Assembly: GCF_002979515.1 (NCBI RefSeq)
Contig: NZ_PCPA01000017.1
Coordinates: forward strand, 1 to 64,000
Origin: Microbacterium sp. MYb54
GTDB lineage: Bacteria > Actinomycetota > Actinomycetes > Actinomycetales > Microbacteriaceae
Length of the DNA: 64,000 bases
Reading direction: 5' to 3'
In this document: positions 54,130 through 62,527 of the stretch, piece by piece
How the letters are laid out: each line of letters opens with the position of its first letter
How positions within the stretch are numbered: the first letter of the stretch is position 1
Program-made: the position numbers and the translations under genes
Notes under the pieces: model-generated
Seen by the model: only the letters and a program-made list of their open reading frames with translations
Databases searched by the model: none
Told to the model about the DNA's origin: nothing

Positions 54130-54929
54130 GGGCCGTCCCTGCTGTCGTCGTCATAACTCTCACGCGGAACCGGCCGGAGAAGCTGAGGAAGGCGATGAGG
54201 TCGATCGCCGCGCAGCTCCATCCCGCGGTGCAACACCTCGTCGTGGGGGATCGCTGCGATTTCATCGGAGATTCGGTCAATCGGGTCGCGCTGGAGCGAG
54301 AGTTCCCGCGGAGCGTGGTGATCGCAAACGAGCATCGGACCGACTCGTATCTTCCAACCCATCTGGCGCGCCTTCGGGCGCGCGCCGCTGCGGACGCCGA
54401 CGCTGAGTTCGTCTCGATGCTCGATGATGACAACCTATTCGAGGACGACCACCTGACGTCTCTGGCAGATGCCGTGGCCGTCCACGACGTCGGTGCCGCC
54501 CACAGCTGGCGAAGCCTTTGGGACGACGCCGACCAACCGTGGCTCATTGGAACCGAAGACCCGTGGGTGCCGAATCCGCGGCTCTCCCGCATCTCCTTCG
54601 AGCGGCTCGCGCACGAGGGAGTCTTCGAGACCGGCACCAACGTGGTGAGGGACAGAGCCCGCTACGGAGTGGGAATGGGCCGAGTCGATACGAACGAGTG
54701 GTTCCTGACGCGGGATCTGTTCCTCGAATACAGCAGGCCCACGCCCCCGTCACCGGCGGAACGACGCCTCGGTTTGACAGAGGACGCTCTGATGACGCTG
54801 CGGATGGTGCGTGCCGGGGTTCCGATCGTGACTTCTGGACGCGCGACCGTCCGTTACTTCATGGGCGGGTATTCCAATCAGAACGTGGATGGTGTCGCGA
54901 TCGACGAACAGTCGGCCAAGGGCCGCTAG
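54126..54929 (+). CDS. Family 2 (GT-A) glycosyltransferase
   Basis: A 267-residue cytoplasmic GT-A enzyme. The N-terminal strand VVVITLTRNRPEKLRKAMRS and the acidic metal-binding motif SMLDDDNLFEDDH (Asp100-102) are typical. There is no membrane segment, so it acts on a soluble or carrier-bound acceptor. With UDP-xylose or UDP-glucuronate supplied by the two sugar enzymes of the locus, transfer of a pentose or uronic acid is a plausible role. It is the last complete gene of the rightward operon; its ATG overlaps the ThDP gene stop. Confidence 0.82.
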   Translation: MRAVPAVVVITLTRNRPEKLRKAMRSIAAQLHPAVQHLVVGDRCDFIGDSVNRVALEREFPRSVVIANEHRTDSYLPTHLARLRARAAADADAEFVSMLDDDNLFEDDHLTSLADAVAVHDVGAAHSWRSLWDDADQPWLIGTEDPWVPNPRLSRISFERLAHEGVFETGTNVVRDRARYGVGMGRVDTNEWFLTRDLFLEYSRPTPPSPAERRLGLTEDALMTLRMVRAGVPIVTSGRATVRYFMGGYSNQNVDGVAIDEQSAKGR

Positions 54930-54944
54930 AACGGAAGGAACCCG

Positions 54945-55055
54945 ATGACGGAGTTCGGATCGGCCGATACCGCGTCTCATATCGCTGAGGCGCTGATCGC
55001 GCTTCATGAGCAGCGCGCGAAACTGAACGCCCACCGACAACGGCTCCTGCTACCG
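54945..55055 (+). pseudogene. 5' end of a gene cut by an IS481 remnant
   Basis: ATG 54945 follows GGAAGGAACCCG. The frame reads MTEFGSADTASHIAEALIAL, then HEQRAKLNAHRQRLLL, an amphipathic, probably coiled-coil start. It then runs into IS481 transposase sequence at about 55055. It was the next gene of the biosynthetic operon; about 37 residues are left and no family can be named. Confidence 0.6.
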
Positions 55056-55319
55056 CTCGCGCGGCTTCGCTGCCGCACTCGGCCCCGTCAAGCACCGATG
55101 GACCCGCCCCTACCGGCGCCAGACCAACGGGAAAGTCGAACGCTTTAACCGCACCCTCGCAACTGAGTGGGCATACGCAGCCTCATACGACAGCGAGGAT
55201 GCCCGCGCAGCGACCTACCAGGCCTGGATCCATCATTACAATCACGACAGACCCCACACCGGCATCGGCGGACAAACACCCTCAGACCGCGTTCCCAACC
55301 TCACGGGGACAACAACTAG
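55055..55319 (+). pseudogene. IS481-type transposase C-terminal remnant
   Basis: Reads GPVKHRWTRPYRRQTNGKVE, RFNRTLATEWAYAASYDSED and AWIHHYNHDRPHTGIGGQTP, which includes the catalytic Glu and the R-F-x-R-T-L and Y-N-x-x-R-P-H motifs of IS481/IS3 integrases. The final residues (stop at 55317-55319) are reached only by a frameshift. No terminal repeat found. Confidence 0.8.
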
Positions 55320-55339
55320 CGGAGAGGTGCGGGCAGCCG

Positions 55340-55582
55340 ATGACGTTTTACCTCGTTCGTCCCCGCGCGGGGGATGCGGTGTGGGTCGCCTACGCGGACG
55401 TTCAACATCGGATCTGGACCTACGTACAGAACACGCACTTTTCCATCTCAATGCGGGGGACTTCAACGACTTCTACATTGACCATGAGAATTCCTATGAA
55501 CCGACGTCGGACGAAGGTGCGAGCGAGTCGGCAGGGCGTTGGAAGGATCGATACGGCAGTCGCCGAACCACTTATCGCTTGA
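55340..55582 (+). pseudogene. Hypothetical protein with two frameshifts
   Basis: Starts MTFYLVRPRAGDAVWVAYAD at 55340 and continues VQHRIWTYVQNT; the natural sequence then moves to another frame (FHLNAGDFNDFYIDHENSYE, PTSDEGA) and back again to end GRIDTAVAEPLIA with a stop at 55580-55582. The restored protein would be about 80 residues. Family not recognised; it follows an IS481 remnant, so it may be part of a relocated locus. Confidence 0.45.
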
Positions 55583-55610
55583 TTAGGTCGTGTTGGGAAA
55601 CCCGTCGGGC

Positions 55611-56043
55611 TCAGACTGTCGGGAGTTCGATGACCCGGAAGCGCTCGAGAACGACGGGCTCGTCATCGGCCAGAATGAGTACTTTGCCGGTCCTGTCGGT
55701 GTGTTCGGTCTCGGTCCAGAACTGTTCGTGGACCTCGCGCCATTCCTGGACGCTGGTGAGCCCTTCACCTTCGTCCAGGGCGTGTTGAGACGTCAGCAAG
55801 GCGTACGGTGCGTACGTCGGTGACCTCGACGATCGCGATCGGTTGCTCGTCGGAGTCGATGAGTTGGTAGTGCTGGCCGATCTGCGGGAGTTCCTCGCCC
55901 GGCTGTTCGTAGTCGGTGAGGAGCGAGGCCGTCGAGGTCTTCAGGCCGGCCAGGATGGCTGCACTGAGTTGGTCCCGGAGCGGCCCCGGGTAAGCAAACG
56001 AGGTGACGGGCAGCTGTGACGCTCTTTCAAAAAAGCTCGACAT
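55611..56043 (-). pseudogene. ASCH-domain protein, frameshifted
   Basis: The first frame reads YPGPLRDQLSAAILAGLKTS, TASLLTDYEQPGEELPQIGQ and IAIVEVTDVRTVRLADV; after about 55790 the sequence continues in another frame as HALDEGEGLTSVQEWREVHE and QFWTETEHTDRTGKV. Joined, this is a typical 145-residue ASCH domain (G-x-K-T-x-T, E-x-x-D-V, W-x-x-x-H). ASCH proteins bind RNA or hydrolyse modified nucleosides. A single indel separates it from a full gene. Confidence 0.7.
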
Positions 56044-56105
56044 GCGCCCATCCTAGGCGGGGCCACGTGAGCATCGAACCCGCGGGTATCCGATCGCGGC
56101 TTAGC

Positions 56106-56830
56106 TCACTGGGCGTTTGTCGCTGAGTCAGAGTACCACCGCGGCGTAGCTGATCGTAGCGTTGTAGTTGCGGGCGGTCTTGTCCGTACGCATCGCGATA
56201 CCCCGCCATTGCTTGAGCCTGCTAAGCAACGTTCGACGACGTTGCGGACGCGGTACCGCTGGCGTTGCTGGCTGCCAGAATCGATCGGCCGGCCCGGCCG
56301 TTTGCGGCGAGGCGCGATCTGGTCGTCACGTTCTGGGACGGTCGCGCCGACCCGGTGTGCGCGGAGCCATGCCCGGTTCGCTTTCGAGGGGTAGCCCTTG
56401 TCCGCGACCTGCCCGCTGGTGACGGCGAAACCGAGCGGGCGGCCCTTCCCGTCCGCGACCAAATGCACCTTCGTAGTGAGGCCACCACGGGAGCGGCCGA
56501 CGCCACGGTCGTCAGGTTCGGCCGAGCAGGGATTCGTGTAACTCGACAGGCCCCCTGTGCGGCGGGCAAGGGTCGCACGGTGTTGACCAGTCAAGGTCCC
56601 CGGCGGCGTCCGCCATCGCTTGAACGCGGCGGAGGATCCGCTCCCAGGTGCCGTCCTTCGCTCACGCGTCGAACCGGTGGTAGATCGTGTTCCAGTTCCC
56701 GAACCGCTCCGGCACATCCCGCCACGGCGCACCCGTCCGGTACCGCCACGCGATGACCTCAAGCGCCAACCGCAGGTCAACTATCGGACGGTCGTTACCC
56801 TTGTGCGCGGGTCAGCGATTGGTATCGCGT
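56106..56830 (-). pseudogene. IS5-type transposase remnant
   Basis: On the minus strand, in several frames: ALEVIAWRYRTGAPWRDVPE, RFGNWNTIYHRF, DRGVGRSRGGLTTKVHLVAD, GKGRPLGFAVTSGQVADKGY and RYRVRNVVERCLA. These match the order of an IS5 (IS427-like) transposase. Multiple frameshifts make it inactive. It differs from the IS5 copy at 11 kb. Terminal repeats were not identified. Confidence 0.7.
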
Positions 56831-57480
56831 ACCAACTGCAGATCGAGATGAACGCCAATCCGACGAAAGTGTCGGTGCGACGCGGAGCTGACCCGTCGCA
56901 CCGACCTCGAGATACAGGGCCGTGGCGGAGAAGAGGATGTCGACCAGGAGGCAGGCTCCGACCGCGAACGAGAATGTGATGATGGATTCGAAGTTGACGT
57001 CGCGCTAAGGAGTGCGCGTAGACGGCGCTCGTCGTCTGTATCGACGAGGCTGTTCCACGCGCCACGCCGACCGGGCGTCCGTGCGGCACGCAACGCCCGG
57101 AGCCGGCGAGGCGGAACTGTCAGTAAGCTGACGTGCTGCTCGTTGCTGCTGAGACGAGTCGAAGGGACCTGCCGGGCAGAAAACGAGATGTTCCTCAGGA
57201 GAGGTCTGCTGCTGTGATCGCGAGTGCGAGCTCTGATGATGACGTCATCTCCGCACAGTATCCGAGGTCTCCGACGTCGTCTTGATCGCTGTCTGTACCG
57301 TTTCTGCGCGGACGGGTGCGCTGGCTGTGAGTGTGTGATTGGCACGCGTATGCGGTGGGCGCGTCAGAGGTCTAGACGGTGAGGCCGGGGCCAAGTGAGT
57401 AGGGGCACGCTCGACGTAGAACGGCTGGCGTGGGGCGCGGACGTATGCTCAGTGTCCATGTTGCGGTGAGGGGGAATACG
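56831..57480. other. Intergenic, membrane-protein scrap only
   Basis: On the minus strand about 56.83-57.0 kb one frame gives FESIITFSFAVGACLLVDIL, a hydrophobic segment of a broken membrane protein, cut by the IS5 remnant. Elsewhere nothing is supported. Confidence 0.4.
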
Positions 57481-58251
57481 GTGGACGTACAGTTGCTGGC
57501 GATGCTTGGTTTGGTCATCGGGAGTGCGGGCGCGGCGGGGCTGGTATCCGTGCTGATCCAGGTGTCGTATCCGCGACGGCTGGAAGGATCGATCCGGCGT
57601 CTGGCGGAGGCGAAGACACACGTGGAGACGGACCAGCGGGTGTTGCTGGTTATCGAACAGGCGCTGCGGCAAGACGCGACGCTCTTGGCGTTGAGTCGGC
57701 TCCACGGGATTACGGTCTGGGGCATCTTCGCGCGGATCATGCTGGTTCTCGGTTTTGTCGGAGCACTGGCAGGGGGCGCGTTCCTCTATCTTCAATGGCG
57801 CCCCGACCAGGCCGGTCCAGAGTATGCCGCGTTGGATGGGTTGTTGTGGATGCTGGGGATTATGCTGCTCAGTTACCCCGCTGTGGGGATTACGGCGCTA
57901 CATTTTGAGCGCCGGGCGCGGGAGCGCCGGTTCGCGGCGACTGTGCTCTTTCTGGACGGGACGTCAGTGCAGACACCGGAGATTGTGCAGGCGAGGAGAC
58001 GGTGGGCGCGAAGTCGACGGGTTCACGCAGACCTTCAGAAGGTGCGTAGCCCCCGATGGTCTGGCGGCCCAGATCGCTGCGACTCTGAAGCGCGAGTACG
58101 CCAGCGGTGGGCGAAAGCGCGCGCGATGGCGATTCGGCGTCTGCGACGACGAGAGCGCGGCCCGTCCGCACGTGACCTGATCCGAAGGTTTGACACGGTG
58201 AACGTCTGGCCCTACGTGGTCACCCCTCCTCGCCACGGGAATAGGAAGTAG
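57481..58251 (+). CDS. Membrane protein, probable C-terminal frameshift
   Basis: The GTG at 57481 is chosen because GAGGGGGA lies six bases upstream. Three hydrophobic segments are visible: residues about 3-27, 82-105 and 118-138, with a helical stretch (SIRRLAEAKTHVETDQRVLL) between the first two. After about 57995 the frame used becomes Arg-rich and loses third-position GC bias, whereas another frame continues naturally (FTQTFRRCVAPDGLAAQIAA, TLKREYASGGRKRARW) to a stop at 58178-58180. I therefore suspect a frameshift; the listed end is that of the uninterrupted frame. Function unknown. Confidence 0.5.
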   Translation: MDVQLLAMLGLVIGSAGAAGLVSVLIQVSYPRRLEGSIRRLAEAKTHVETDQRVLLVIEQALRQDATLLALSRLHGITVWGIFARIMLVLGFVGALAGGAFLYLQWRPDQAGPEYAALDGLLWMLGIMLLSYPAVGITALHFERRARERRFAATVLFLDGTSVQTPEIVQARRRWARSRRVHADLQKVRSPRWSGGPDRCDSEARVRQRWAKARAMAIRRLRRRERGPSARDLIRRFDTVNVWPYVVTPPRHGNRK

Positions 58252-58689
58252 CGACTCGCCCCCCCCGAAGTATCGGGGGCTGAGCGACGATACGCGTGGC
58301 GTATAGGGTCGGAGATCGTCAGTACGGCGGCGTCGGGGATGCCGTCAGTGGGGAGGTGTTCTTCTGTACGTTCCAGGTAGTCCACTTGGAAGCGCCATCC
58401 GGCGGAAGGGCCGCGTCCGCGCACGGTCGTCGTCTCGATGATTTCGCGAGCTGCCACTTCATTGATTCGAGGAGCAGGTCGCGTTCGTCGCCGCGGCGTT
58501 GGACTCAGCTTGGCCAGCTCAACGACGGGGTTTGCTGCCGCGAGCATCGCTGTTGTACAGGTACAGGGATGTGATCGACGGCTGGCTGCGAGACGATATG
58601 TCAGCCTTCGGAAGCAGCAGCATACTGTGTGCGGATTCATCAGCGCTTGTTGGATGAGCTGGTGCGACTGATGCGTCGTATGGGATCGT
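58252..58689. other. No supported gene
   Basis: Short frames on both strands without ribosome sites or motifs. Nothing recognisable precedes the IS21 remnant. Confidence 0.45.
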
Positions 58690-59397
58690 GCGAGATCCAT
58701 GCTGAGTCTGGTCGCGCGTCGCGAGACGTGTTGATTCCGACGGCACCTTCCCGGGCAGGATGCGGAGGTTGACTTCGGAGATGTGATGGTACGTCTGGCG
58801 GGCGAGGCGGTGACGTGCACAATGTTCTGCCTGCGTCTGTCGTATTGAAGCAAGGCCCGTACACCGGGTGTCGGCGACAGCCGGGCAGGAGGCGTTCTTT
58901 GAAGGTCACGCGCACACCTTCGACGTCCTCGGCGGGGTGCCAGCGGGGAAGATCCGGTACGACAACCTCAAGGCCACTGTCGCGAGCGTGGGCAGGTTTG
59001 GACGACAACGGGGAGAGACCGACCGGTGGGTCGCGCTCGGCACCGAGGCCGCGATCGCCGGACACCGGGTCAAGCATGCCCTCGCCACGGAACTCGCGAA
59101 CGAGCTCGTTGAAGCAGCCGATGAACTCCTGCTGTCCAAGACGATCGCCCGCTACGGGCACGTCGACCTGCTCTGCATCGACGAACTCGACTACATGCAA
59201 CTCGACCGTCGAGGCGCGGAGATTCTCTTCCAAGTCCTCACCGAAAGCGAAGAGAGGAATAGCGTCGTCATCGCCTCCAACGAATCGTGCGCAGGGTGGA
59301 CCAAGACCTTCACCGCCCTGCGCCTGTGCGCCGCGACCATCGAAACCGGCACCGACTCCTGCCGCCTCGCCCACGCGCGTCAAGCCCTGGCATGTTA
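58690..59397 (+). pseudogene. IS21-type remnant: IstA fused to IstB
   Basis: The first part belongs to an IS21 transposase (IstA): LPGQDAEVDFGDVMVRLAGE, then after a frameshift HRVSATAGQEAFFEGHAHTF and GKIRYDNLKATVASV. At about residue 55 of the second frame it jumps into the helper ATPase (IstB): AIAGHRVKHALATELANELV, VDLLCIDELDYMQL (Walker B) and NSVVIASNES. The end of IstB and most of IstA, including the Walker A motif of IstB, are missing. An internal deletion created the fusion, and a second small deletion removed the region before IETGTDS. Confidence 0.75.
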
Positions 59398-59421
59398 GGG
59401 TTTGACGCGGCTACAGGCGGG

Positions 59422-59778
59422 TCAGGCTCTTTTCACGAGGCTCGATTTCAGCAGCATCGCACCGAATCCGTCGACTTTGCAGTCGATGTCGTGTCCATTC
59501 ACAGGATCGATGAGGTGGATGTTGCGGACCTTCGTTCCGGCTTTGATGCCGTGTGGGGAGCCTTTCACCTTAATGGAGGTCGTGACCACGACGGTGTCGC
59601 CGTCAGCGAGCACGTTGCCGACCGCGTCTTTCACGACGGGGCCGGCCGGGAGGGTCGCGTCGTTCGACGGTGCGGATGCTGACCATTCGAATCCGCACAG
59701 CGGGCACACATAGAGCGTGCTCATTTCGTAGGTGTGCTCTCCCGCACAGGCGGGGCAGGGAGGAAGGACATCGGCCAT
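59422..59778 (-). CDS. Zinc-ribbon YjdM/PhnA-like protein
   Basis: A 118-residue small cytoplasmic protein. The N-terminal zinc ribbon has two Cys pairs (CPACAGEHTY and CPLCGFEW). The C-terminal PhnA-like domain has VVKDAVGNVLADGDTVVVTT, SIKVKGSPHGIKAGTKVRNI and FGAMLLKSSLVKR. The name PhnA is historical; the family does not appear to be the phosphonoacetate hydrolase, and its function is unclear. Start at 59778 with GGGAG close upstream. It ends 25 bases from the IS21 remnant. Confidence 0.85.
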   Translation of the reverse strand: MADVLPPCPACAGEHTYEMSTLYVCPLCGFEWSASAPSNDATLPAGPVVKDAVGNVLADGDTVVVTTSIKVKGSPHGIKAGTKVRNIHLIDPVNGHDIDCKVDGFGAMLLKSSLVKRA

Positions 59779-59834
59779 GCTCCCACGATACAACGGCATG
59801 ATGAACCCATCACACCAGCGGGACGGCGGCGGGT

Positions 59835-60170
59835 TCAGCCGAGGATGTCGCGGGGGAGCCAGCCTTCGCGTCCGTCTGGTGTGCGGCACCAGGATTGGCC
59901 GACGTGCGGATCGTCGACGATGACGGTGATGCGGTCCCCGATGGTGGCGTCGAGTTCGGTGGTGTCGTAGGCGAAGCGGATGACGGCAGCGGGGCGGTCG
60001 TTCGTGAGGTGACGGGTGGGGACCCAGCCGTGCCCGTCTGCGGTGAGGACGAATTCGAACCCGGGGCGTGGGTGATCGGCGGAGCCGACGTGGACGGTGT
60101 CCCCCCGGCGGAGCTGGAGGGGGCTTCCTGTCGGGGATTGGTAGGTGTGGGTCAGGGTGGCGCGGCGCAT
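59835..60170 (-). CDS. SH3-like domain protein (111 aa)
   Basis: Starts MRRATLTHTYQSPTGSPLQL; the start at 60170 follows GAGAGAACC. Two consecutive SH3-like units are visible: LQLRRGDTVHVGSADHPRPG then GHGWVPTRHL, and IGDRITVIVDDPHVGQSWCR then GREGWLPRDIL. Bacterial SH3-like domains bind peptides or wall components, but no signal peptide is present, so this is probably cytoplasmic. It lies 56 bases before the YjdM-like gene on the same strand. Confidence 0.6.
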   Translation of the reverse strand: MRRATLTHTYQSPTGSPLQLRRGDTVHVGSADHPRPGFEFVLTADGHGWVPTRHLTNDRPAAVIRFAYDTTELDATIGDRITVIVDDPHVGQSWCRTPDGREGWLPRDILG

Positions 60171-60193
60171 GGGCGGGTTCTCTCGGTGCAGGG

Positions 60194-60373
60194 TTAGCGT
60201 CGTTCTCGGGAAGGGAGGATGAGCAGGGGGATCATCCAGGCGAGGGCGATGCACAGCAGCCCACCGATGAAGACGAATGCTTGCCCGGTCGCTGCGGAGA
60301 ATGCGGCACCGAGGAGCCAGATTCCGAACAGCAGCAACCCCATGGTGAGGGTGAAGGTGAAGACGGTCTTCAT
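60194..60373 (-). CDS. Small membrane protein (59 aa)
   Basis: A complete frame from ATG 60373 to TAA 60194-60196, starting MKTVFTFTLTMGLLLFGIWL. Two hydrophobic segments (residues about 5-25 and 32-53) are joined by SAATGQ, and the C-terminus is positive (SRERR). The third-position GC is high. It precedes the SH3-like gene on the same strand and is divergent from the ArsR-type gene, whose palindromic operator lies 44 bases upstream. Function unknown. Confidence 0.55.
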   Translation of the reverse strand: MKTVFTFTLTMGLLLFGIWLLGAAFSAATGQAFVFIGGLLCIALAWMIPLLILPSRERR

Positions 60374-60416
60374 TGCAGGTCCAATCGGTGTATTGGAGCG
60401 AGTAGCGGATACGAAT

Positions 60417-60434
60417 ATCCATCATATGATGGAT
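60417..60434. promoter_or_regulatory. 18-bp perfect palindrome, probable ArsR-type operator
   Basis: ATCCATCATATGATGGAT is its own reverse complement. It lies 22 bases upstream of the ArsR-type gene and close to the divergent small-membrane-protein gene, so it can control both directions. CATATGAT within it could serve as -10. Confidence 0.75.
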
Positions 60435-60456
60435 CCATCAATCGGGAGGTGTTGTT

Positions 60457-60831
60457 GTGGCAGAGGCGTGGGATGCGCAGCGTCCGTTGTATGAGGTGAA
60501 GGCGAACCTGTTCAAAGGGCTCTCGCATCCAGTGCGGGTGCGGGTACTGGAGGTGTTGTGCTCGCAGCCGGAGACGTCGGTGTCGGAGCTGCTGGCGGAC
60601 ACAGGGTTGGAGGCGTCGCATCTGTCGCAGCATCTGTCCGTGCTCCGCAAGCATCATCTTGTTGCGGCCGAACGCCGGGGAAGCCTGGTGTTCTATCGGG
60701 TGGCGCACCCGCAGGTCGTGGATCTTCTCAGTGCGGCTCGCGCGCTACTGACCGAGGTGCTGCACGCGACGCAGCAGCAGTTGGTGTCCGCGGTGACCCT
60801 CCCCGACATTTCACGTCCCGGCGCGGCATGA
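60457..60831 (+). CDS. ArsR-family transcriptional regulator
   Basis: A 124-residue repressor starting at GTG 60457 after GGGAGG. The winged helix is clear: LFKGLSHPVRVRVLEVLCSQ, then ETSVSELLADTGLEASHLSQ and HLSVLRKHHLVAAERRGSLV. There is no E-L-C-V-C-type metal-binding motif in the recognition helix; the only Cys is in the VLCSQ segment. It may therefore sense something other than arsenic or cadmium. The SulP gene follows after 19 bases. Such ArsR/SulP pairs occur in actinobacteria. Confidence 0.87.
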   Translation: MAEAWDAQRPLYEVKANLFKGLSHPVRVRVLEVLCSQPETSVSELLADTGLEASHLSQHLSVLRKHHLVAAERRGSLVFYRVAHPQVVDLLSAARALLTEVLHATQQQLVSAVTLPDISRPGAA

Positions 60832-60850
60832 GAAGTCCGGGGGCCTGCTG

Positions 60851-62527
60851 ATGGTGCGAGGGTTGGCCGGGTTGTGGCCGCGGCGGGAGGACTACCGGGA
60901 GGTCTCGCGGTCGTGGCGGCGGGATATGCTCGCCGGGGTGACGGTCGGGGTCGTGGCGTTGCCCCTGGCGTTGGCGTTCGGGGTGTCCTCGGGTGCCGGT
61001 GCCGCGTCCGGGTTGGTGACGGCGATCATCGCCGGGGTCATCGCGGCTGTCTTCGGTGGCTCCAATGTGCAGGTCTCCGGTCCCACGGGCGCGATGGTCG
61101 TCGTCCTCGGCCCGGTGATCGCCGCTCACGGGTTACCCGTCCTGCCCGTGGTGTGTGTGATGGCCGGGGGCATTGTGCTCCTCGCGGGGCTGCTGCGATT
61201 GGGGCGCGCGGTGACGTTCATCCCGTGGCCTGTTATCGAGGGCTTTACCCTCGGGATCGCCATCATCATCTTCTTGCAGCAGATCCCTGCCGCTCTTGGC
61301 GTTCCCGCCGGTCCCAGCAGCAACGCCGCTGTCGCTGCCGTCGAAGCGGCAGGGACGGTGGATCTGACCACGATGTGGTGTTCGCTCGCCGTCGCCGGTG
61401 CGGTCGCGGCGATCATGGTGCTGGCCCCGAAACTGCACCGGGCGCTCCCCGGCTCGATCATCGCGATCATCGTGGTCACCGTGCTGGTTGTGGTGTTCCA
61501 GGTTCCGGTGCCGTCGATCGGGGAACTCCCGGCATCGCTGCCCGCGCCGGTCTTCCCGGTCGCAGACCCGGCGACAGTATTGGCGCTGGTGGGTCCGGCG
61601 TGCACGATCGCCGCTCTCGCGGCGATCGAATCGCTCCTGTCCGCCCGGGTCGCCGCCTCGATTTCCGACACCGGGCCCTACGATGCGGATCGGGAGCTCG
61701 TCGGGCAAGGCCTCGCCTCTCTCGGGTCCGGACTGTTCGGGGGTATGCCCGCAACAGGGGCGATCGCCCGCACCGCGGTGAACATCCGATCCGGTGCTCG
61801 TACTCGGGTCGCGGCGATCATCCACTCCCTGATCCTGCTGCTCGTCGTCTACGTGGCAAGTACCGTCGTCTCCACGATCCCGCTGGCTGCGCTGTCGGGG
61901 GTGCTGATGGTGACCGCGACCCGGATGATCTCCCTCACCACGGTCCGCACGATCCTCCGCTCCACCCGCTCCGACGCGGTCGTGTTCGTCATCACCGCAG
62001 TCATCACCGTGAGTGTGGATCTCATCTACGCCGTCGGGATCGGTGTTCTCGCCGCCGCGTTCTTCACCCTGCGTCGCCTTGCGAACTCCGCTGGCGCGCA
62101 CCGGGAAGAACTCCCCGCGCCTGCGGAGCCCGGGGACGATCGCATCGCTCTGTTCCGCCTCGACGGGGCCCTGTTCTTCGGTGCGGCCGAACGTATCGTC
62201 GCTCGCATCGGCACCATCCAGAACGTGACTGTCGTGATCCTGCGACTGTCCGGGCTGCAGGTACTCGACGCCACCGGTGCACAAGTCCTCACCGAACTCG
62301 TCCACACCCTCGAACGCCGCGGGATCACCGTTCTCATCAAAGGTATCCCTCCCGAGCACCTGCAAGTCGCAACCCGGGTAGGCGTGATCGCGTCCCTCCG
62401 CCATCACAACCACCTCTACACCGACCTGAACCCCGCGATCGCCCACGCCCGCAGCCACATCCACCGGGCCGCGACGCCAGATGCGACCCTGAGGGGCAGG
62501 TATCAGAACGGAGCATCGGAGACATGA
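60851..62527 (+). CDS. SulP-family inorganic anion transporter
   Basis: A 558-residue membrane transporter starting at ATG 60851. The core has 10-14 hydrophobic segments with the family marks ALPLALAFGVSSGAGAASGL, VFGGSNVQVSGPTGAMVVVL and GGMPATGAIARTAVNIRSGA. A cytoplasmic STAS domain occupies about residues 430-530 (VILRLSGLQVLDATGAQVLT, ELVHTLERRG). The family carries sulfate, bicarbonate or dicarboxylates; the substrate is not determined. It is controlled probably by the adjacent ArsR protein and overlaps the next gene by four bases. Confidence 0.9.
   Translation: MVRGLAGLWPRREDYREVSRSWRRDMLAGVTVGVVALPLALAFGVSSGAGAASGLVTAIIAGVIAAVFGGSNVQVSGPTGAMVVVLGPVIAAHGLPVLPVVCVMAGGIVLLAGLLRLGRAVTFIPWPVIEGFTLGIAIIIFLQQIPAALGVPAGPSSNAAVAAVEAAGTVDLTTMWCSLAVAGAVAAIMVLAPKLHRALPGSIIAIIVVTVLVVVFQVPVPSIGELPASLPAPVFPVADPATVLALVGPACTIAALAAIESLLSARVAASISDTGPYDADRELVGQGLASLGSGLFGGMPATGAIARTAVNIRSGARTRVAAIIHSLILLLVVYVASTVVSTIPLAALSGVLMVTATRMISLTTVRTILRSTRSDAVVFVITAVITVSVDLIYAVGIGVLAAAFFTLRRLANSAGAHREELPAPAEPGDDRIALFRLDGALFFGAAERIVARIGTIQNVTVVILRLSGLQVLDATGAQVLTELVHTLERRGITVLIKGIPPEHLQVATRVGVIASLRHHNHLYTDLNPAIAHARSHIHRAATPDATLRGRYQNGASET

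Noticed and set aside
40546..54929. Reading the locus as a wall-polysaccharide or capsule cluster
   Set aside because: The sugar genes and one glycosyltransferase would fit, but the ACP, ketosynthase, adenylating enzyme, ThDP enzyme and ABC-F protein do not, and no polymerase, flippase or initiating transferase is present.
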